64,000 nucleotides of DNA from Methanoregula sp. (GCA_028679075.1 JAJRCF010000008.1:23638-87637); one strand, 5' to 3'. Positions 54,886 through 63,792 are shown, counted from the first letter of the stretch. Made by a program: numbers and translations. The notes: generated by a model from the sequence alone, not told the origin.

Positions 54886-56510
54886 GCCTTCACCTCCCGG
54901 GTCTCGATCCCGTCGCGGACCTGTGAGATGAAGGTGTGGTTGAAGGGTGAATGTTCTGCATCGTGGGTCTGGGTGACATCGGTGCGGACGTGTGCCCCGC
55001 GGGATTCGGTGCGGAGCAGGGCAGACCGGCAGATGAGCGAAGCGGTCAGGCACATGTTCTGGACAATGCAGCATTCCGCAAGGTTCCGTGCCGATGTGGC
55101 CTTAATATTCACGGTCTGGAGTTGTTTTATCGTCCGGAGTGTCTCTTCAAGGGCGCTCGCAGTCCGGAAAATGCCGGCTCCCTGCCACATTGCCAGCTGG
55201 AGCTTCTTTCTTACCTGGGCCGGGTTCGTGCCCCCTGCAAGGAACCCGTCAAGCCGCCTCTGCCATGCATCGACCTGCCGCTCGTCCACGGTCTTCTGCC
55301 GGACCGGGGCTTTCCCGGCTGCTTCCCCGGCCCGTTTGCCGAAGACCTGCGTCTCGGCGAGAGCATTGCCCCCAAGCCGGTTGGCGCCGTGCACCCCGCC
55401 GGAGACTTCGCCGCAGGCAAAGAGGCCGGAAAGCGTGGTCCTGCACCCGGGTGTGATCCGGAGCCCGCCCATGATGTGGTGGGCTGTCGGGGCAACTTCC
55501 ATCGGAGTCGTGCGGATATCCACGCCGAACTTCAGGAACTGTTCGAGCATCACCGGCAGGCGGCTCTCGATCTGTTCGCGGGGCAGGTGCGTGACATCCA
55601 GGTAGACCCCGCCATTTGCGGTCCCCCGCTCTTTGAGGATCTCAGTGGCGATGGCCCGTGCCACAACGTCGCGGGTGGAGAGCTCCATCCGGGCCGGATC
55701 GTAGGTCGACATGAACCGCTCGCCATTGATGTTCTTCAGGACTCCGCCCTCGCCCCGGACCGCTTCCGTTACGAGCCGGCCCCGGGCATCGTACGGGAAG
55801 ACCGCCCCGGTCGGGTGGAACTGGACCATCTCCATGTCGATCAGTTCTGCGCCGGCCCGGAACCCCATCGCATACCCGTCACCGGTACCGCTCGACGAGT
55901 TGGTGGAGATATCGTAGACCTTCGTTCCCCCGCCCGTTGCCAGGATCGTGCTGTCGGCTTTCATGAGGACGATCTTGCCTTTCTCGTCCAGCGCGATCGC
56001 CCCGATGACGGAGCTCCCGTCTTTTAACAGGTCGATGACCGTGTATTCCTGCAGAGCCACCACATCCGTTGCAGCGAGCCGGTCCACGAGCGTCATCATC
56101 ATCTCGTGGCCGGTCCGGTCGCCCGCGTAACAGGTCCGGGGGAACCGCTGGCCCCCGAACGGCCGCTGGGCAACTTCATCCGCATCCGTGAAATCGAATA
56201 CGGCACCCCACTTTACGAGGTCCCCCATGCGCAGGGGAGCCTCTTGTGTCAGGATATTCACGAGCTCCGGATCGTTGAGGTATGCCCCTCCCTTCAGCGT
56301 GTCCTCGTAATGGCCCCCGCACGTGTCCTGCTCGCGGAGCACCGCATTGAACCCGCCTTCCGCCATCGTGGTGCACCCGCCTTTTCCCACGATAGTCTTC
56401 GAGATGAGAACCGTCTTCCCGTACTGCGACGCCTCAATGGCAGCGCGGACACCGGCACCCCCGCTCCCGATCACAAGGACGTGACTGTCCACAATCTCAT
56501 CTGCAAGCAT
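54882..56510 (-). CDS. tfrA: Thiol:fumarate reductase subunit A
   Basis: A 542-residue flavoprotein of the SdhA/FrdA family. The FAD motif is VLVIGSGGAGVRAAIEA and GKGGCTTMAEGGFNAVL follows. The histidine-containing loop HYEDTLKGG and MVQFHPTGAVFPYDARGRLVTEAVRGEGG (seen as QFHPTG and VRGEGG) bind the dicarboxylate. It reduces fumarate to succinate in the branched citric acid pathway of methanogens, with electrons from TfrB. It is divergent from lysC by about 60 bp and overlaps tfrB. Confidence 0.92.
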   Translation of the reverse strand: MLADEIVDSHVLVIGSGGAGVRAAIEASQYGKTVLISKTIVGKGGCTTMAEGGFNAVLREQDTCGGHYEDTLKGGAYLNDPELVNILTQEAPLRMGDLVKWGAVFDFTDADEVAQRPFGGQRFPRTCYAGDRTGHEMMMTLVDRLAATDVVALQEYTVIDLLKDGSSVIGAIALDEKGKIVLMKADSTILATGGGTKVYDISTNSSSGTGDGYAMGFRAGAELIDMEMVQFHPTGAVFPYDARGRLVTEAVRGEGGVLKNINGERFMSTYDPARMELSTRDVVARAIATEILKERGTANGGVYLDVTHLPREQIESRLPVMLEQFLKFGVDIRTTPMEVAPTAHHIMGGLRITPGCRTTLSGLFACGEVSGGVHGANRLGGNALAETQVFGKRAGEAAGKAPVRQKTVDERQVDAWQRRLDGFLAGGTNPAQVRKKLQLAMWQGAGIFRTASALEETLRTIKQLQTVNIKATSARNLAECCIVQNMCLTASLICRSALLRTESRGAHVRTDVTQTHDAEHSPFNHTFISQVRDGIETREVKA

Positions 56511-56572
56511 CTTATTATTTTGTGGATCGTATAGTTACATAAATAAATGGCACGTCAAGAGTGAGAGAGAGC

Positions 56573-57973
56573 ATGAGATTTCTGATGAAATTCGGTGGGA
56601 CATCCGTTGCCGATGCCCAGTGTATCCAGCGTGTTGTCGATATTTTAGAAAAACACCACAAAGCAGGAGACGAACTTGCCGTTGTCGTATCGGCACAACG
56701 TGGCGTGACCGACCAGCTCATCGAGATTGCAACCGCTCTCCCGACGGCAAAGGACAACAACGCCATCACCCCCCTGATCCAATCCTTAAGCAAACGCCAC
56801 ATCACGACGCTCGAAGGAGCAGCTCCCGATCACGTGGCGGAAGTCGGTGCGGAGATGGAAGAGCACCTGATCCGGCTCGAAAACATCCTCAATGCGATCT
56901 ACAACCTGCGGGAACTCACTCCCCGCTCGAAGGACTACATCATCTCGTTTGGCGAACGGCTGCTCGCCCCGATCCTCTCTGCTGCCATACGGCAGCGGGG
57001 CATTGCCTCGACCGTGATGGACGGTTGCGAAGCCGGTATCCTCACCACTGCCCAGCACGGCGAGTCCATGTCCCTCCCGGACAGCGATGAGCGGATCAAG
57101 CGCCGTGTCGGTCCCCTGCTCGGGAAGGAGATCCCGGTGATCATGGGGTTCATGGGCTGCACCCGCGACGGGGTCCTCACCACCCTCGGCCGGAGCGGGT
57201 CGGATTATTCTGCCTCCATTGTCGGTGCGGGTATCGATGCAGACGAGATCTGGACCTGGACCGACGTGGACGGGATCATGACCTGCGACCCCCGGGTGAT
57301 CAACGATGCCCGTGTGATGTCCTCGCTCTCGTATATCGAAGTGATGGAGCTCTCGTATTTTGGTGCGAAGGTGATGCATCCCCGCTCGATCGAGCCGGCC
57401 ATGAGGAAAGGCATCCTTGTCCGGGTGAAGAACACCTTCAACCCCTCTCACCCCGGGACGGTCATTGTCAGGGACGGCAAACGGGACCACCGCGTAGTGA
57501 AAGCCCTCACGTACATCGACAAGGTTGCGGCCATCAACATCTGCGGCGCCCAGATGATCGGGAGGCCGGGGGTTGCAAAGGCGATCTTCACGATCCTCGC
57601 CGATCACGAAGTGAACGTGATGATGATCTCGCAAGGGTCGAGCGAGGCGAACATCTCGCTGATCGTCGACGAGTCGCATGTCTCTTCAGCGGTAAAGGCC
57701 CTTGAAGAGCTCACAAAGCAGGGCGTTGTCCGGCAGGTCTCCCACAACCACGATGTCTGTGCAGTTGCGGTGGTCGGGGCCGGTATGGCCGGGGCGCCCG
57801 GCACCGGCGGGAGAATATTCACGGCCCTCGGGAAGGCGGGCGTCAACGTGATGATGATCTCGCAGGGCTCAAGCGAGGCGAACATCTCGTTTGTCGTGAG
57901 CCAGAATGACGGTCCGCGTGCGGTCCGGGTGCTCCACGACGAGTTCCATCTCTCGGAGGAAAGCGATGAGTAA
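56573..57973 (+). CDS. lysC: Aspartate kinase with two ACT domains
   Basis: A 466-residue aspartokinase from the ATG at 56573 (MRFLMKFGGTSVAD). The kinase domain (1-300) has KFGGTSV, the ISFGERLLAPIL segment and GRSGSDYSASIVGA. Two ACT regulatory domains (about 315-460) share a nearly identical segment VNVMMISQGSSEANIS at about 345 and 425, typical of feedback-controlled enzymes. It begins the pathway to lysine, threonine and methionine. The stop overlaps the purM start by 8 bp. Confidence 0.93.
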   Translation: MRFLMKFGGTSVADAQCIQRVVDILEKHHKAGDELAVVVSAQRGVTDQLIEIATALPTAKDNNAITPLIQSLSKRHITTLEGAAPDHVAEVGAEMEEHLIRLENILNAIYNLRELTPRSKDYIISFGERLLAPILSAAIRQRGIASTVMDGCEAGILTTAQHGESMSLPDSDERIKRRVGPLLGKEIPVIMGFMGCTRDGVLTTLGRSGSDYSASIVGAGIDADEIWTWTDVDGIMTCDPRVINDARVMSSLSYIEVMELSYFGAKVMHPRSIEPAMRKGILVRVKNTFNPSHPGTVIVRDGKRDHRVVKALTYIDKVAAINICGAQMIGRPGVAKAIFTILADHEVNVMMISQGSSEANISLIVDESHVSSAVKALEELTKQGVVRQVSHNHDVCAVAVVGAGMAGAPGTGGRIFTALGKAGVNVMMISQGSSEANISFVVSQNDGPRAVRVLHDEFHLSEESDE

Positions 57974-59015
57974 GACAATGGCAAAGAGACCTGCAGCAAA
58001 GAAAACGCCGGTAAAGAAACCGGCAGCGAAGAGCGCCTATGCCCAGGCCGGCGTGGACATCGACCTCGAGGCAACGGCCATCAAAGCGCTGATCAGGAAC
58101 CTGAAGCACCGGCGCAAGGGCAGGTACACGATGATGGGTGCTGTCGGCCACTTCGCCGGGCTCATCGACTTTGGCCCGCTCGCCCTCGCACTGACCACGG
58201 ATGGTGTGGGCACCAAGATGCTCGTGGCTGACCAGCAGCAGGACTGGAGCACGGTCGGGATCGACTGCATTGCGATGAACGTGAACGACCTCTACGTGAT
58301 GAACATGGAGCCGGTCTCGTTCGTGGACTACATCGCCACCGACAATCTCTCGATAGAGAAGATGGCCCAGATCGGCATCGGGCTCAACGAGGGCGCAAAG
58401 CAGGCCAACATCGATATCGTGGGTGGCGAGACCGCATCGCTCCGCGGCCTGGTCCACGGCCTCGACCTCGCGGGCGCCTGCCTTGGCGTGCAGGACAAAA
58501 AGAAGATCATCACGGGCGAAAAGATCCGGCCCGGCAACAAGATCGTAGGCATCCCCTCAACCGGTGTCCACAGCAACGGCCTCTCGCTTGCCCGTCGCGT
58601 TGTCGAGAAGTACGCGGATTACGACACGAAGCTGAAGAACAGGAAGACCCTTGGGCAGGAGCTCCTTACCCCGACCCGGATCTACAGCGAGGTCCTGAAG
58701 GTGACGGCGAGATGCACGGTGCACGGGATGTGCCACGTGACCGGTGGCGGCCTCCTGAACTTCAAGCGGTTAAGCAAGTACGGCTTTGTCTTCGACAACC
58801 CGATCAAGCCCCCCGAGATCTTCCGCTGGATGCAGAAGGCCGGCGACATCTCGGACGAGGAGATGTACCGCACGTTCAACATGGGCATGGGCTATGCGTA
58901 TGTGGTGCCGGAGAAGAGCGTGGCGTGCGTGCTGAAGATGGTGAAGGGAGCTCAGGTTGTTGGAGAGGTTGTGAAGGAGCCTGGGGCGTTCTTGGGGGAG
59001 ATTGAGATCACGTAG
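57966..59015 (+). CDS. purM: Phosphoribosylformylglycinamidine cyclo-ligase PurM with basic N-terminal tail
   Basis: A 349-residue AIR synthetase. After an unusual tail (AKRPAAKKTPVKKPAAKS) the core follows: SAYAQAGVDID, TTDGVGTKMLVA, DCIAMNVNDLYVMNMEP, GGETASLRG, GIPSTGVHSNGLSLARR and HVTGGGLLNFKRL. It makes 5-aminoimidazole ribotide, which also feeds ThiC. The Lys/Ala/Pro-rich tail is not part of the normal enzyme and may aid folding, binding or nucleic acid contact. The last gene before the AT-rich island. Confidence 0.93.
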   Translation: MSKTMAKRPAAKKTPVKKPAAKSAYAQAGVDIDLEATAIKALIRNLKHRRKGRYTMMGAVGHFAGLIDFGPLALALTTDGVGTKMLVADQQQDWSTVGIDCIAMNVNDLYVMNMEPVSFVDYIATDNLSIEKMAQIGIGLNEGAKQANIDIVGGETASLRGLVHGLDLAGACLGVQDKKKIITGEKIRPGNKIVGIPSTGVHSNGLSLARRVVEKYADYDTKLKNRKTLGQELLTPTRIYSEVLKVTARCTVHGMCHVTGGGLLNFKRLSKYGFVFDNPIKPPEIFRWMQKAGDISDEEMYRTFNMGMGYAYVVPEKSVACVLKMVKGAQVVGEVVKEPGAFLGEIEIT

Positions 59016-59231
59016 ATGTTTCCTTTAATTTTTTAAGAATTATCCAAAAGATTTTCTAAACAATAGATAACGAAATTTTTATCGATTAAATCTTGCATAG
59101 TATTGCGATTAATTCTCGTGTTTTTATTTAGGAACTTTTAAAACAAAATCATAGTAATAAATACATTATTAGTTTCACCCCACACACGGCTAGTATCTAT
59201 AATCCCAGATATTTCAGTTCAAAATGCCGAA

Positions 59232-59256
59232 TGTTAACAACAACAAAGGCTGTTAA
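59232..59256 (+). promoter_or_regulatory. TGTTAA repeat/dyad upstream of the YwgA-HD operon
   Basis: TGTTAACA (59232-59239, itself a palindrome) is followed 11 bp later by TGTTAATC (59251-59258), giving both a direct repeat (19-bp period) and a dyad TTAACA/TGTTAA. It lies 35-60 bp before the first start codon and could bind a self-encoded regulator. The 275-bp gap from 59016 has no gene, is strongly AT-rich and contains nothing else I can name. Confidence 0.35.
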
Positions 59257-59290
59257 TCATAAGGATGCAGATTAAGACAAGAGGTGAGTT

Positions 59291-59806
59291 GTGGAGAAAA
59301 ATTCCAATGATACCCAGAATGAAATCATCCTAAGCCGGATTCTCAAACTAATGGGTTTCGATGGTATTGATATGGATGATTTTGATAACCGGCTGAAATA
59401 TCAGAAACTGGTTTACCTTGCCCAGAATACGGGAATAAATATTGGGTATGGATACAGCTGGTACGTTCGCGGACCCTACTCTCCGTTATTAACACGCACA
59501 CTCTTCAATATTAAAGAAAATCCTGCTCTCTTTGATAAATGGGATACCATCAAATTTAAACACGAAGATGTGATTCTCAAACGATTACGTCGGTTGCAAG
59601 ATGTTCTCGGATCCCACTTCAATGACCCAAAATATCTGGAAGTTATTGCCTCACTACATTATCTTCGGACTACACTTCCTACAAGTGAGAATTCCTATTC
59701 CCAGATAAAGAAAAGACTTCTCATGCTAAAGCCCGATCTTAAAAATATTCCACATATTAATCATATGATGGATAATGCCTGTAAAGATCTGATCAATCTT
59801 AATTGA
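59291..59806 (+). CDS. YwgA/Panacea-like protein, partner of the HD-domain gene
   Basis: A 171-residue protein. The segment RLKYQKLVYLAQNTG followed by YGYSWYVRGPYSPLLTRTLF resembles YwgA of Bacillus and, more distantly, SocA/Panacea-type antitoxins (LQKLLYFAQ ... YGPY pattern). The rest is helical (ILKRLRRLQDVLGSHF). It uses a GTG start with a strong GAGGTGA ribosome-binding site (59281-59287) 3 bp ahead. It lies 8 bp before an HD-domain gene; in Bacillus ywgA also neighbours the HD gene ywfO, as I recall. It is AT-rich and probably acquired. Function unproved. Confidence 0.65.
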   Translation: MEKNSNDTQNEIILSRILKLMGFDGIDMDDFDNRLKYQKLVYLAQNTGINIGYGYSWYVRGPYSPLLTRTLFNIKENPALFDKWDTIKFKHEDVILKRLRRLQDVLGSHFNDPKYLEVIASLHYLRTTLPTSENSYSQIKKRLLMLKPDLKNIPHINHMMDNACKDLINLN

Positions 59807-59814
59807 TTTTTTTT

Positions 59815-61380
59815 ATGTCTAAAGCAAAAGTCCAAGAATTAAAATTTTCTGACAGACGAGTTTTCGATAATATCCACGGCTTTATTAGATTAACTGATTT
59901 TGAGTGGGAAATCATTGATACACCCATTTTCCAGAGATTACGTAATATACGACAACTGGGATTGTTGGACTATGTTTTTCCAGGTGCTCTGCATAATCGT
60001 TTCAACCATTCCTTGGGAGTAATGTATATAGCTGACAGGATGGTAGTCTCACTTCAGGAAAAAGGAAAACTGGATGGAAAGAAAGCCCGTGAGATTGTAA
60101 GGACGGCCGCTCTTCTTCATGATATTGGACATTACCCTTGGTCTCACATTATTGAATCTGTTGTTAAAAAAGATGCAAAAAGAAAGGTCCCAACTCCTAT
60201 AGATCAGATTAATCTCGAATTAGCCACAGCAAGAAGAAGTGCGATCATTGATGAAAGTCTCAATGAAAGTCCTTCACACAGGTTGAACGTTAGCTTGTAT
60301 GAACAACGGAATCCCACTTTGGATTTTGCTCATCACGAGCGAATGGCAGGTATTATCCTGTTTAATAATACTAAACTTCACGAAATTCTCTTAAAGAAAT
60401 TTAAAGAGAATGAAATAAAAAAAATTGCACAAATCATTGCTGGCGTATATCCGGGTCCTGAGAAACTAATTATCCATTCTGAATTGGATGCAGATCGATT
60501 TGATTACCTGCTCCGCGACTCAAATCAAACAGGTGTAAAATATGGTATATTCGATATCGATCAAATCATACGACATATCGATTTTTTTCCAGATTTAGAT
60601 CAAAGAGAAGGATTATCAGGATTAGTTGTTGATAAAAAGGGGCAGAAAGCGGTTGAACACTATTTGTTATCGAGATATTTCCTTTACAGTACAGTCATTT
60701 ATCAGAAAACTACTACCGGTTTTCACAAGATGGCTGAACGTATTTACACAGGACTTCTAGAGCGTGGAGAAGTCAAATCTTATAGTGATCTAATAAAGAT
60801 GTTCGATACAAAAAAAGAAAGTGATTACCTGAGCTATGATGATTCCTATATTTTTGAAAAATTAAAAAGTATTGATGATGGAAAAATACTGATTCGCGCA
60901 TTAAGAAATCAAGAAGTCCGACCGGCCTTTTTAAAAGAGCTCGTGAGAAAAGTTTTGTATCGCGATCCATTAAAACGGGTTTGGGAAGAGCAGGCGCTGC
61001 TTAAAAAGGGAGATTCAAAACCTCATAATTTACTAAAATATGTCGATCAAACAACGATTGACTCCATTATTGCCAAATCAGGTGTTCCTAAAGAATGGTA
61101 TATCACATCCAAGTTATCCAATCCGATTACAAGTTTAAGTCCTTCAATATTGATCAAAGATGATACAATTGATGATGAATTTATTGAATATAAAATCCGA
61201 ATCCATAAAGGCAAAGGGAGTCTCGTAGCTTTAGCCCACGAAGACTCGTCCTTATTAAAATATCTTGAAAAATCCGAATTGCACATCTACGGAGTATACA
61301 CTAAAGACGATGTATACCAAAAACAAATTTTAAAGGCAATGAAACAATATGAGAAAAAAAATGCAACAACGGATCAATAG
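59815..61380 (+). CDS. HD-domain phosphohydrolase, SAMHD1/dNTPase-like
   Basis: A 521-residue protein with the HD metal ligands in order: RFNHSLGVMYIADRM (about 62-76), TAALLHDIGHYPWSH (about 98-112), and HSELDADRFDYLLRDSNQTG near residue 223. The fold and the N-terminal DRRVFDNIHGFIRLTDFE resemble YwfO and SAMHD1-type dNTP triphosphohydrolases. The C-terminal 200 residues are long and unassigned. It would hydrolyse dNTPs or a similar nucleotide. With the preceding gene it forms an AT-rich two-gene unit unlike its neighbours. Defence or toxin role is inference. Start: ATG at 59815. Confidence 0.82.
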   Translation: MSKAKVQELKFSDRRVFDNIHGFIRLTDFEWEIIDTPIFQRLRNIRQLGLLDYVFPGALHNRFNHSLGVMYIADRMVVSLQEKGKLDGKKAREIVRTAALLHDIGHYPWSHIIESVVKKDAKRKVPTPIDQINLELATARRSAIIDESLNESPSHRLNVSLYEQRNPTLDFAHHERMAGIILFNNTKLHEILLKKFKENEIKKIAQIIAGVYPGPEKLIIHSELDADRFDYLLRDSNQTGVKYGIFDIDQIIRHIDFFPDLDQREGLSGLVVDKKGQKAVEHYLLSRYFLYSTVIYQKTTTGFHKMAERIYTGLLERGEVKSYSDLIKMFDTKKESDYLSYDDSYIFEKLKSIDDGKILIRALRNQEVRPAFLKELVRKVLYRDPLKRVWEEQALLKKGDSKPHNLLKYVDQTTIDSIIAKSGVPKEWYITSKLSNPITSLSPSILIKDDTIDDEFIEYKIRIHKGKGSLVALAHEDSSLLKYLEKSELHIYGVYTKDDVYQKQILKAMKQYEKKNATTDQ

Positions 61381-61478
61381 AATACAATTACACCCACTTG
61401 TAAGCATCCCAATTGTATATCGATACTATTTCTCATCAAATGCGTAACCTCCGGTCAATTTATTTTACTTGCAATGGT

Positions 61479-61496
61479 CCCGCTGCCCCCAGCGGG
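61479..61496. repeat. Short GC hairpin at the end of the AT-rich island
   Basis: CCCGCTG-CCCC-CAGCGGG is a perfect 7-bp stem with a 4-base loop, at the point where the AT-rich island returns to GC-rich sequence. It might be a terminator-like element or a boundary scar. No gene lies between 61381 and 61536. Confidence 0.4.
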
Positions 61497-61536
61497 GTGA
61501 AGACCCAAGAGTGTCTACAGCCAGAAATTAATTGGC

Positions 61537-61938
61537 TCAATTCTTCGTAACCACATCATCCGCTACAATCCCCACCGCGATCACCATCGCCGGGATCACC
61601 AGGTACCGCAGCCCTATCTGTGTCGCATAGTCGGGCATCGTCATCCCCAGCAGGCCAACGAGCACGATAAGGTCCAGTATCCAGTTAGCGAGCAGCCATG
61701 TGATACCGGTTATGATAGCCTCTCGTGTGTAGCTGGTTTCAATCGGCCGGAAGCACCAGACAATCAGGATCGCTGCCGTGATCGATCCGACTACGATCAT
61801 CAGCGACTTGAAGAGCTGTTGGTCGATCAGCAGTCCGTTGGGGCCATAGAACGGGATGGCAATAACAAACGGGACGAGCCAGGTCAGGAATGCGCCAATG
61901 AGACGCCGGCGCCAGATGGGGGTGAGGGAAAGAGACAT
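61537..61938 (-). CDS. Four-helix membrane protein of unknown function
   Basis: A 133-residue protein with four hydrophobic helices: IGAFLTWLVPFVIAIPFYG, SLMIVVGSITAAILIVWCF, IITGITWLLANWILDLIVL and YLVIPAMVIAVGIVADD. The N-terminus has a basic cluster (IWRRRL), placing it inside. I know no function. Its upstream region, 61939-62277, contains the unusual nested-repeat element, which might act in its expression. Confidence 0.7.
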   Translation of the reverse strand: MSLSLTPIWRRRLIGAFLTWLVPFVIAIPFYGPNGLLIDQQLFKSLMIVVGSITAAILIVWCFRPIETSYTREAIITGITWLLANWILDLIVLVGLLGMTMPDYATQIGLRYLVIPAMVIAVGIVADDVVTKN

Positions 61939-61997
61939 GAGAGGACTCCTTTTGATCTGATCCTTTTCTTTGCCGGAGCATGAAGGTGGCGGGTTTG

Positions 61998-62266
61998 ATC
62001 CGGATCGATCAGACTCTGGTTGAAAAAATTTCAGCAGACCCTGATGGAAAAATTTTCATCGCGATCATTTTTTTCCGGATTGCCCCTGCCCGACCCCCCT
62101 CATGCATGTCCGGAAAATGCCTTGTTTCTTGTAAAAAACACGACGGAAAAATGTTATTTATCACGATCTTTTGCTTAAGGGGGGTCGGGCAGGGGCAGAC
62201 TGTTTGGCTGAGCAGCGACCCTGATGAAAAAAGTGATCCGGATCGGTCGGACTCTGATGAAAAACA
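61998..62266. repeat. Nested-repeat element with a perfect 20-bp inverted repeat
   Basis: Arms TGCCCCTGCCCGACCCCCCT (62081-62100) and its exact complement (62178-62197) enclose 77 AT-rich bases. Outside are four copies of GAC(C/T)CTG(A/G)TG-A-run: 62012, 62037, 62217 and 62250. The outer two each follow GATCCGGATCG, and the inner two follow AGCAG, so the order is A-B-stem-B-A in direct orientation. The 339-bp gap has no gene. It could be a structured RNA, a small non-autonomous element, or a regulatory site. Confidence 0.65.
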
Positions 62267-62277
62267 GGAAAATAAAA

Positions 62278-62802
62278 TTATTCCGGTTCCGGCTCGTACT
62301 TCTCCTTCACCACCCTGTCAGACACAATCCCGCTGTTCCCGCAGGGGTCCTCTAAGGTCAACGTGATCGGGAATGTGCCGGTCTTCACCTTCGCAATATC
62401 CGCAAGCAATGCAGTGGCATTCTCCTTCTCCACATCAGTGCCCCAGCGGAAGGCTCCCTTCACCACGTCCACGATCCGGTCGAGCACCCCCTCTACGTTT
62501 GACACGAATCCCTGGCAGACCGGGCCGGGATCGATCCGGACCCCAAGCTCCGGGATCTCGATGGCAGCACTCATGCTCCGGATCACCCGGACCGAAAGGT
62601 CGTCTTCCGTATGGATGGCCAGGGTGTACCGTGCCGGCTCCCCGTGCTTTATGAGCTGCGTATCAACGAACTTGTACCCGCACGAGGGGCAGATCGCGGA
62701 AATGATAAGGATATCAGAAAAATAGGGAATATTTTCCGTCTTATACAGGTATTCGATATCAGTATTGCAACAGGGACACGGACCCGGGACGACTGTCTGC
62801 AC
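62278..62802 (-). CDS. ZPR1-related zinc finger protein
   Basis: A 174-residue protein with one C4 zinc finger at the N-terminus: CPCCNTDIEYLYKTENIPYFSDILIISAICPSCGY, seen as CPCC and CPSCGY, followed by an alpha/beta domain with SMSAAIEIPELGVRIDPG and VEGVLDRIVDVV. This matches one half of eukaryotic ZPR1, which binds eEF1A. Archaeal ZPR1 probably assists folding of the elongation factor. It has a GTG start and begins directly before the sepF stop, so sepF and this gene form a unit. Confidence 0.88.
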   Translation of the reverse strand: MQTVVPGPCPCCNTDIEYLYKTENIPYFSDILIISAICPSCGYKFVDTQLIKHGEPARYTLAIHTEDDLSVRVIRSMSAAIEIPELGVRIDPGPVCQGFVSNVEGVLDRIVDVVKGAFRWGTDVEKENATALLADIAKVKTGTFPITLTLEDPCGNSGIVSDRVVKEKYEPEPE

Positions 62803-63171
62803 TTATGCTCCACCGATCTTATCGCGCGAGATCTTGACTGACATGGGGGTCAGCACCACGTAGCGCTGGTCGCCAAGGCCGATGATATCGCCATTGACAT
62901 CCTTTGCAACTTCCTTTAAGTCCTTTAAGACCCGTTCGTAGGAGATCTTGTCCATCTTGAGCCGGGAGATATCGACGATCACGATGTTGCCGGAGTAGAC
63001 CTCGTCCTTGACCCGGGGGGTGTCCTTGAGGTCGCTGATAGTGGCAATCTTAACGAGCAGTGCCGGGGACCCGCTGCCACGGTCCTCGTACGACGCGAGG
63101 TCCAGTTCCATATAATCGTCGTCCGAATGTGCAGCGCTTTTTCCCAGAAGTGTGTCTATGATCTTAACCAT
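62803..63171 (-). CDS. sepF: Cell division protein SepF homologue
   Basis: A 122-residue archaeal SepF (DUF552). The N-terminal membrane-binding helix is MVKIIDTLLGKS, then a linker, then the core: LLVKIATISDLKD, VYSGNIVIVDISRL, and DVNGDIIGLGDQRYVVLTP. Archaeal SepF anchors FtsZ1 to the membrane at the division site. It lies directly upstream of the ZPR1-like gene on the same strand; the start has an AT-rich promoter region (TATTTAATAGTATC, about 63193-63206). Confidence 0.92.
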   Translation of the reverse strand: MVKIIDTLLGKSAAHSDDDYMELDLASYEDRGSGSPALLVKIATISDLKDTPRVKDEVYSGNIVIVDISRLKMDKISYERVLKDLKEVAKDVNGDIIGLGDQRYVVLTPMSVKISRDKIGGA

Positions 63172-63294
63172 AAAAAAACTGTATGGTGAAAATTATTTAA
63201 TAGTATCTATTTTGGGGCCACCGGACAGGGATTTTTCCAGAAAAAATGGGCAAAACTGCCGTTTTTCCGCATGACCCCCGGGTTTACATCCGGG

Positions 63295-63792
63295 TCAGAT
63301 CTCGATGTTCCAGATCTCGTCACCGACGTGATGGAACTTTTTTACCATCTTTCCGGCAGAACTGGCACGCAGATCGGGCGCATCAAAGAGGGAGATCCCG
63401 ATTGCAAGCGGCTTTCCGTGCCGCTCGTCCACGATCTGGACCGGCGCATTCGCCTTCACGTCATCTGTGACCGAGACGATCCCGGGGCGCATGATATCCG
63501 CACCGTTCACGACAAACGGGATCGCACCGGCATCCACCACAACCCGGCGTTCCGGGAATGGGGACTGGAGTGCGCCTTTCAGTGTCGGGAACACCCAGTC
63601 CTCCGTGGCCAGCAGGAGCGGCTTCTTGTTCACCATGAAGAGCGAGACGTTCGCGGTTGTCTCAAGGACCTCGATCATCTCCGCGTGGAAGAGGTTCGCC
63701 GACGGCCCGATCTGCTCTGCGAGACGCGCCAGCAGGTCCTGCGCCTGGCTCCGCCGGATCGAGTGGCGTTTCTTTACAACAATCTTTTTCAT
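63295..63792 (-). CDS. PUA-domain RNA-binding protein (MCT-1/DUF1947-like)
   Basis: A 165-residue protein. The N-terminal domain (KKIVVKKRHSIRRSQAQDLL) matches archaeal DUF1947-PUA proteins, and the C-terminal PUA domain has VVVDAGAIPFVVNGADIMRPGIV, seen as VVDAGAIPFV and ADIMRPGI. Relatives include eukaryotic MCT-1 and eIF2D, which act in translation re-initiation or recycling. It is divergent from the Lsm gene with 160 bp between. Confidence 0.88.
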   Translation of the reverse strand: MKKIVVKKRHSIRRSQAQDLLARLAEQIGPSANLFHAEMIEVLETTANVSLFMVNKKPLLLATEDWVFPTLKGALQSPFPERRVVVDAGAIPFVVNGADIMRPGIVSVTDDVKANAPVQIVDERHGKPLAIGISLFDAPDLRASSAGKMVKKFHHVGDEIWNIEI

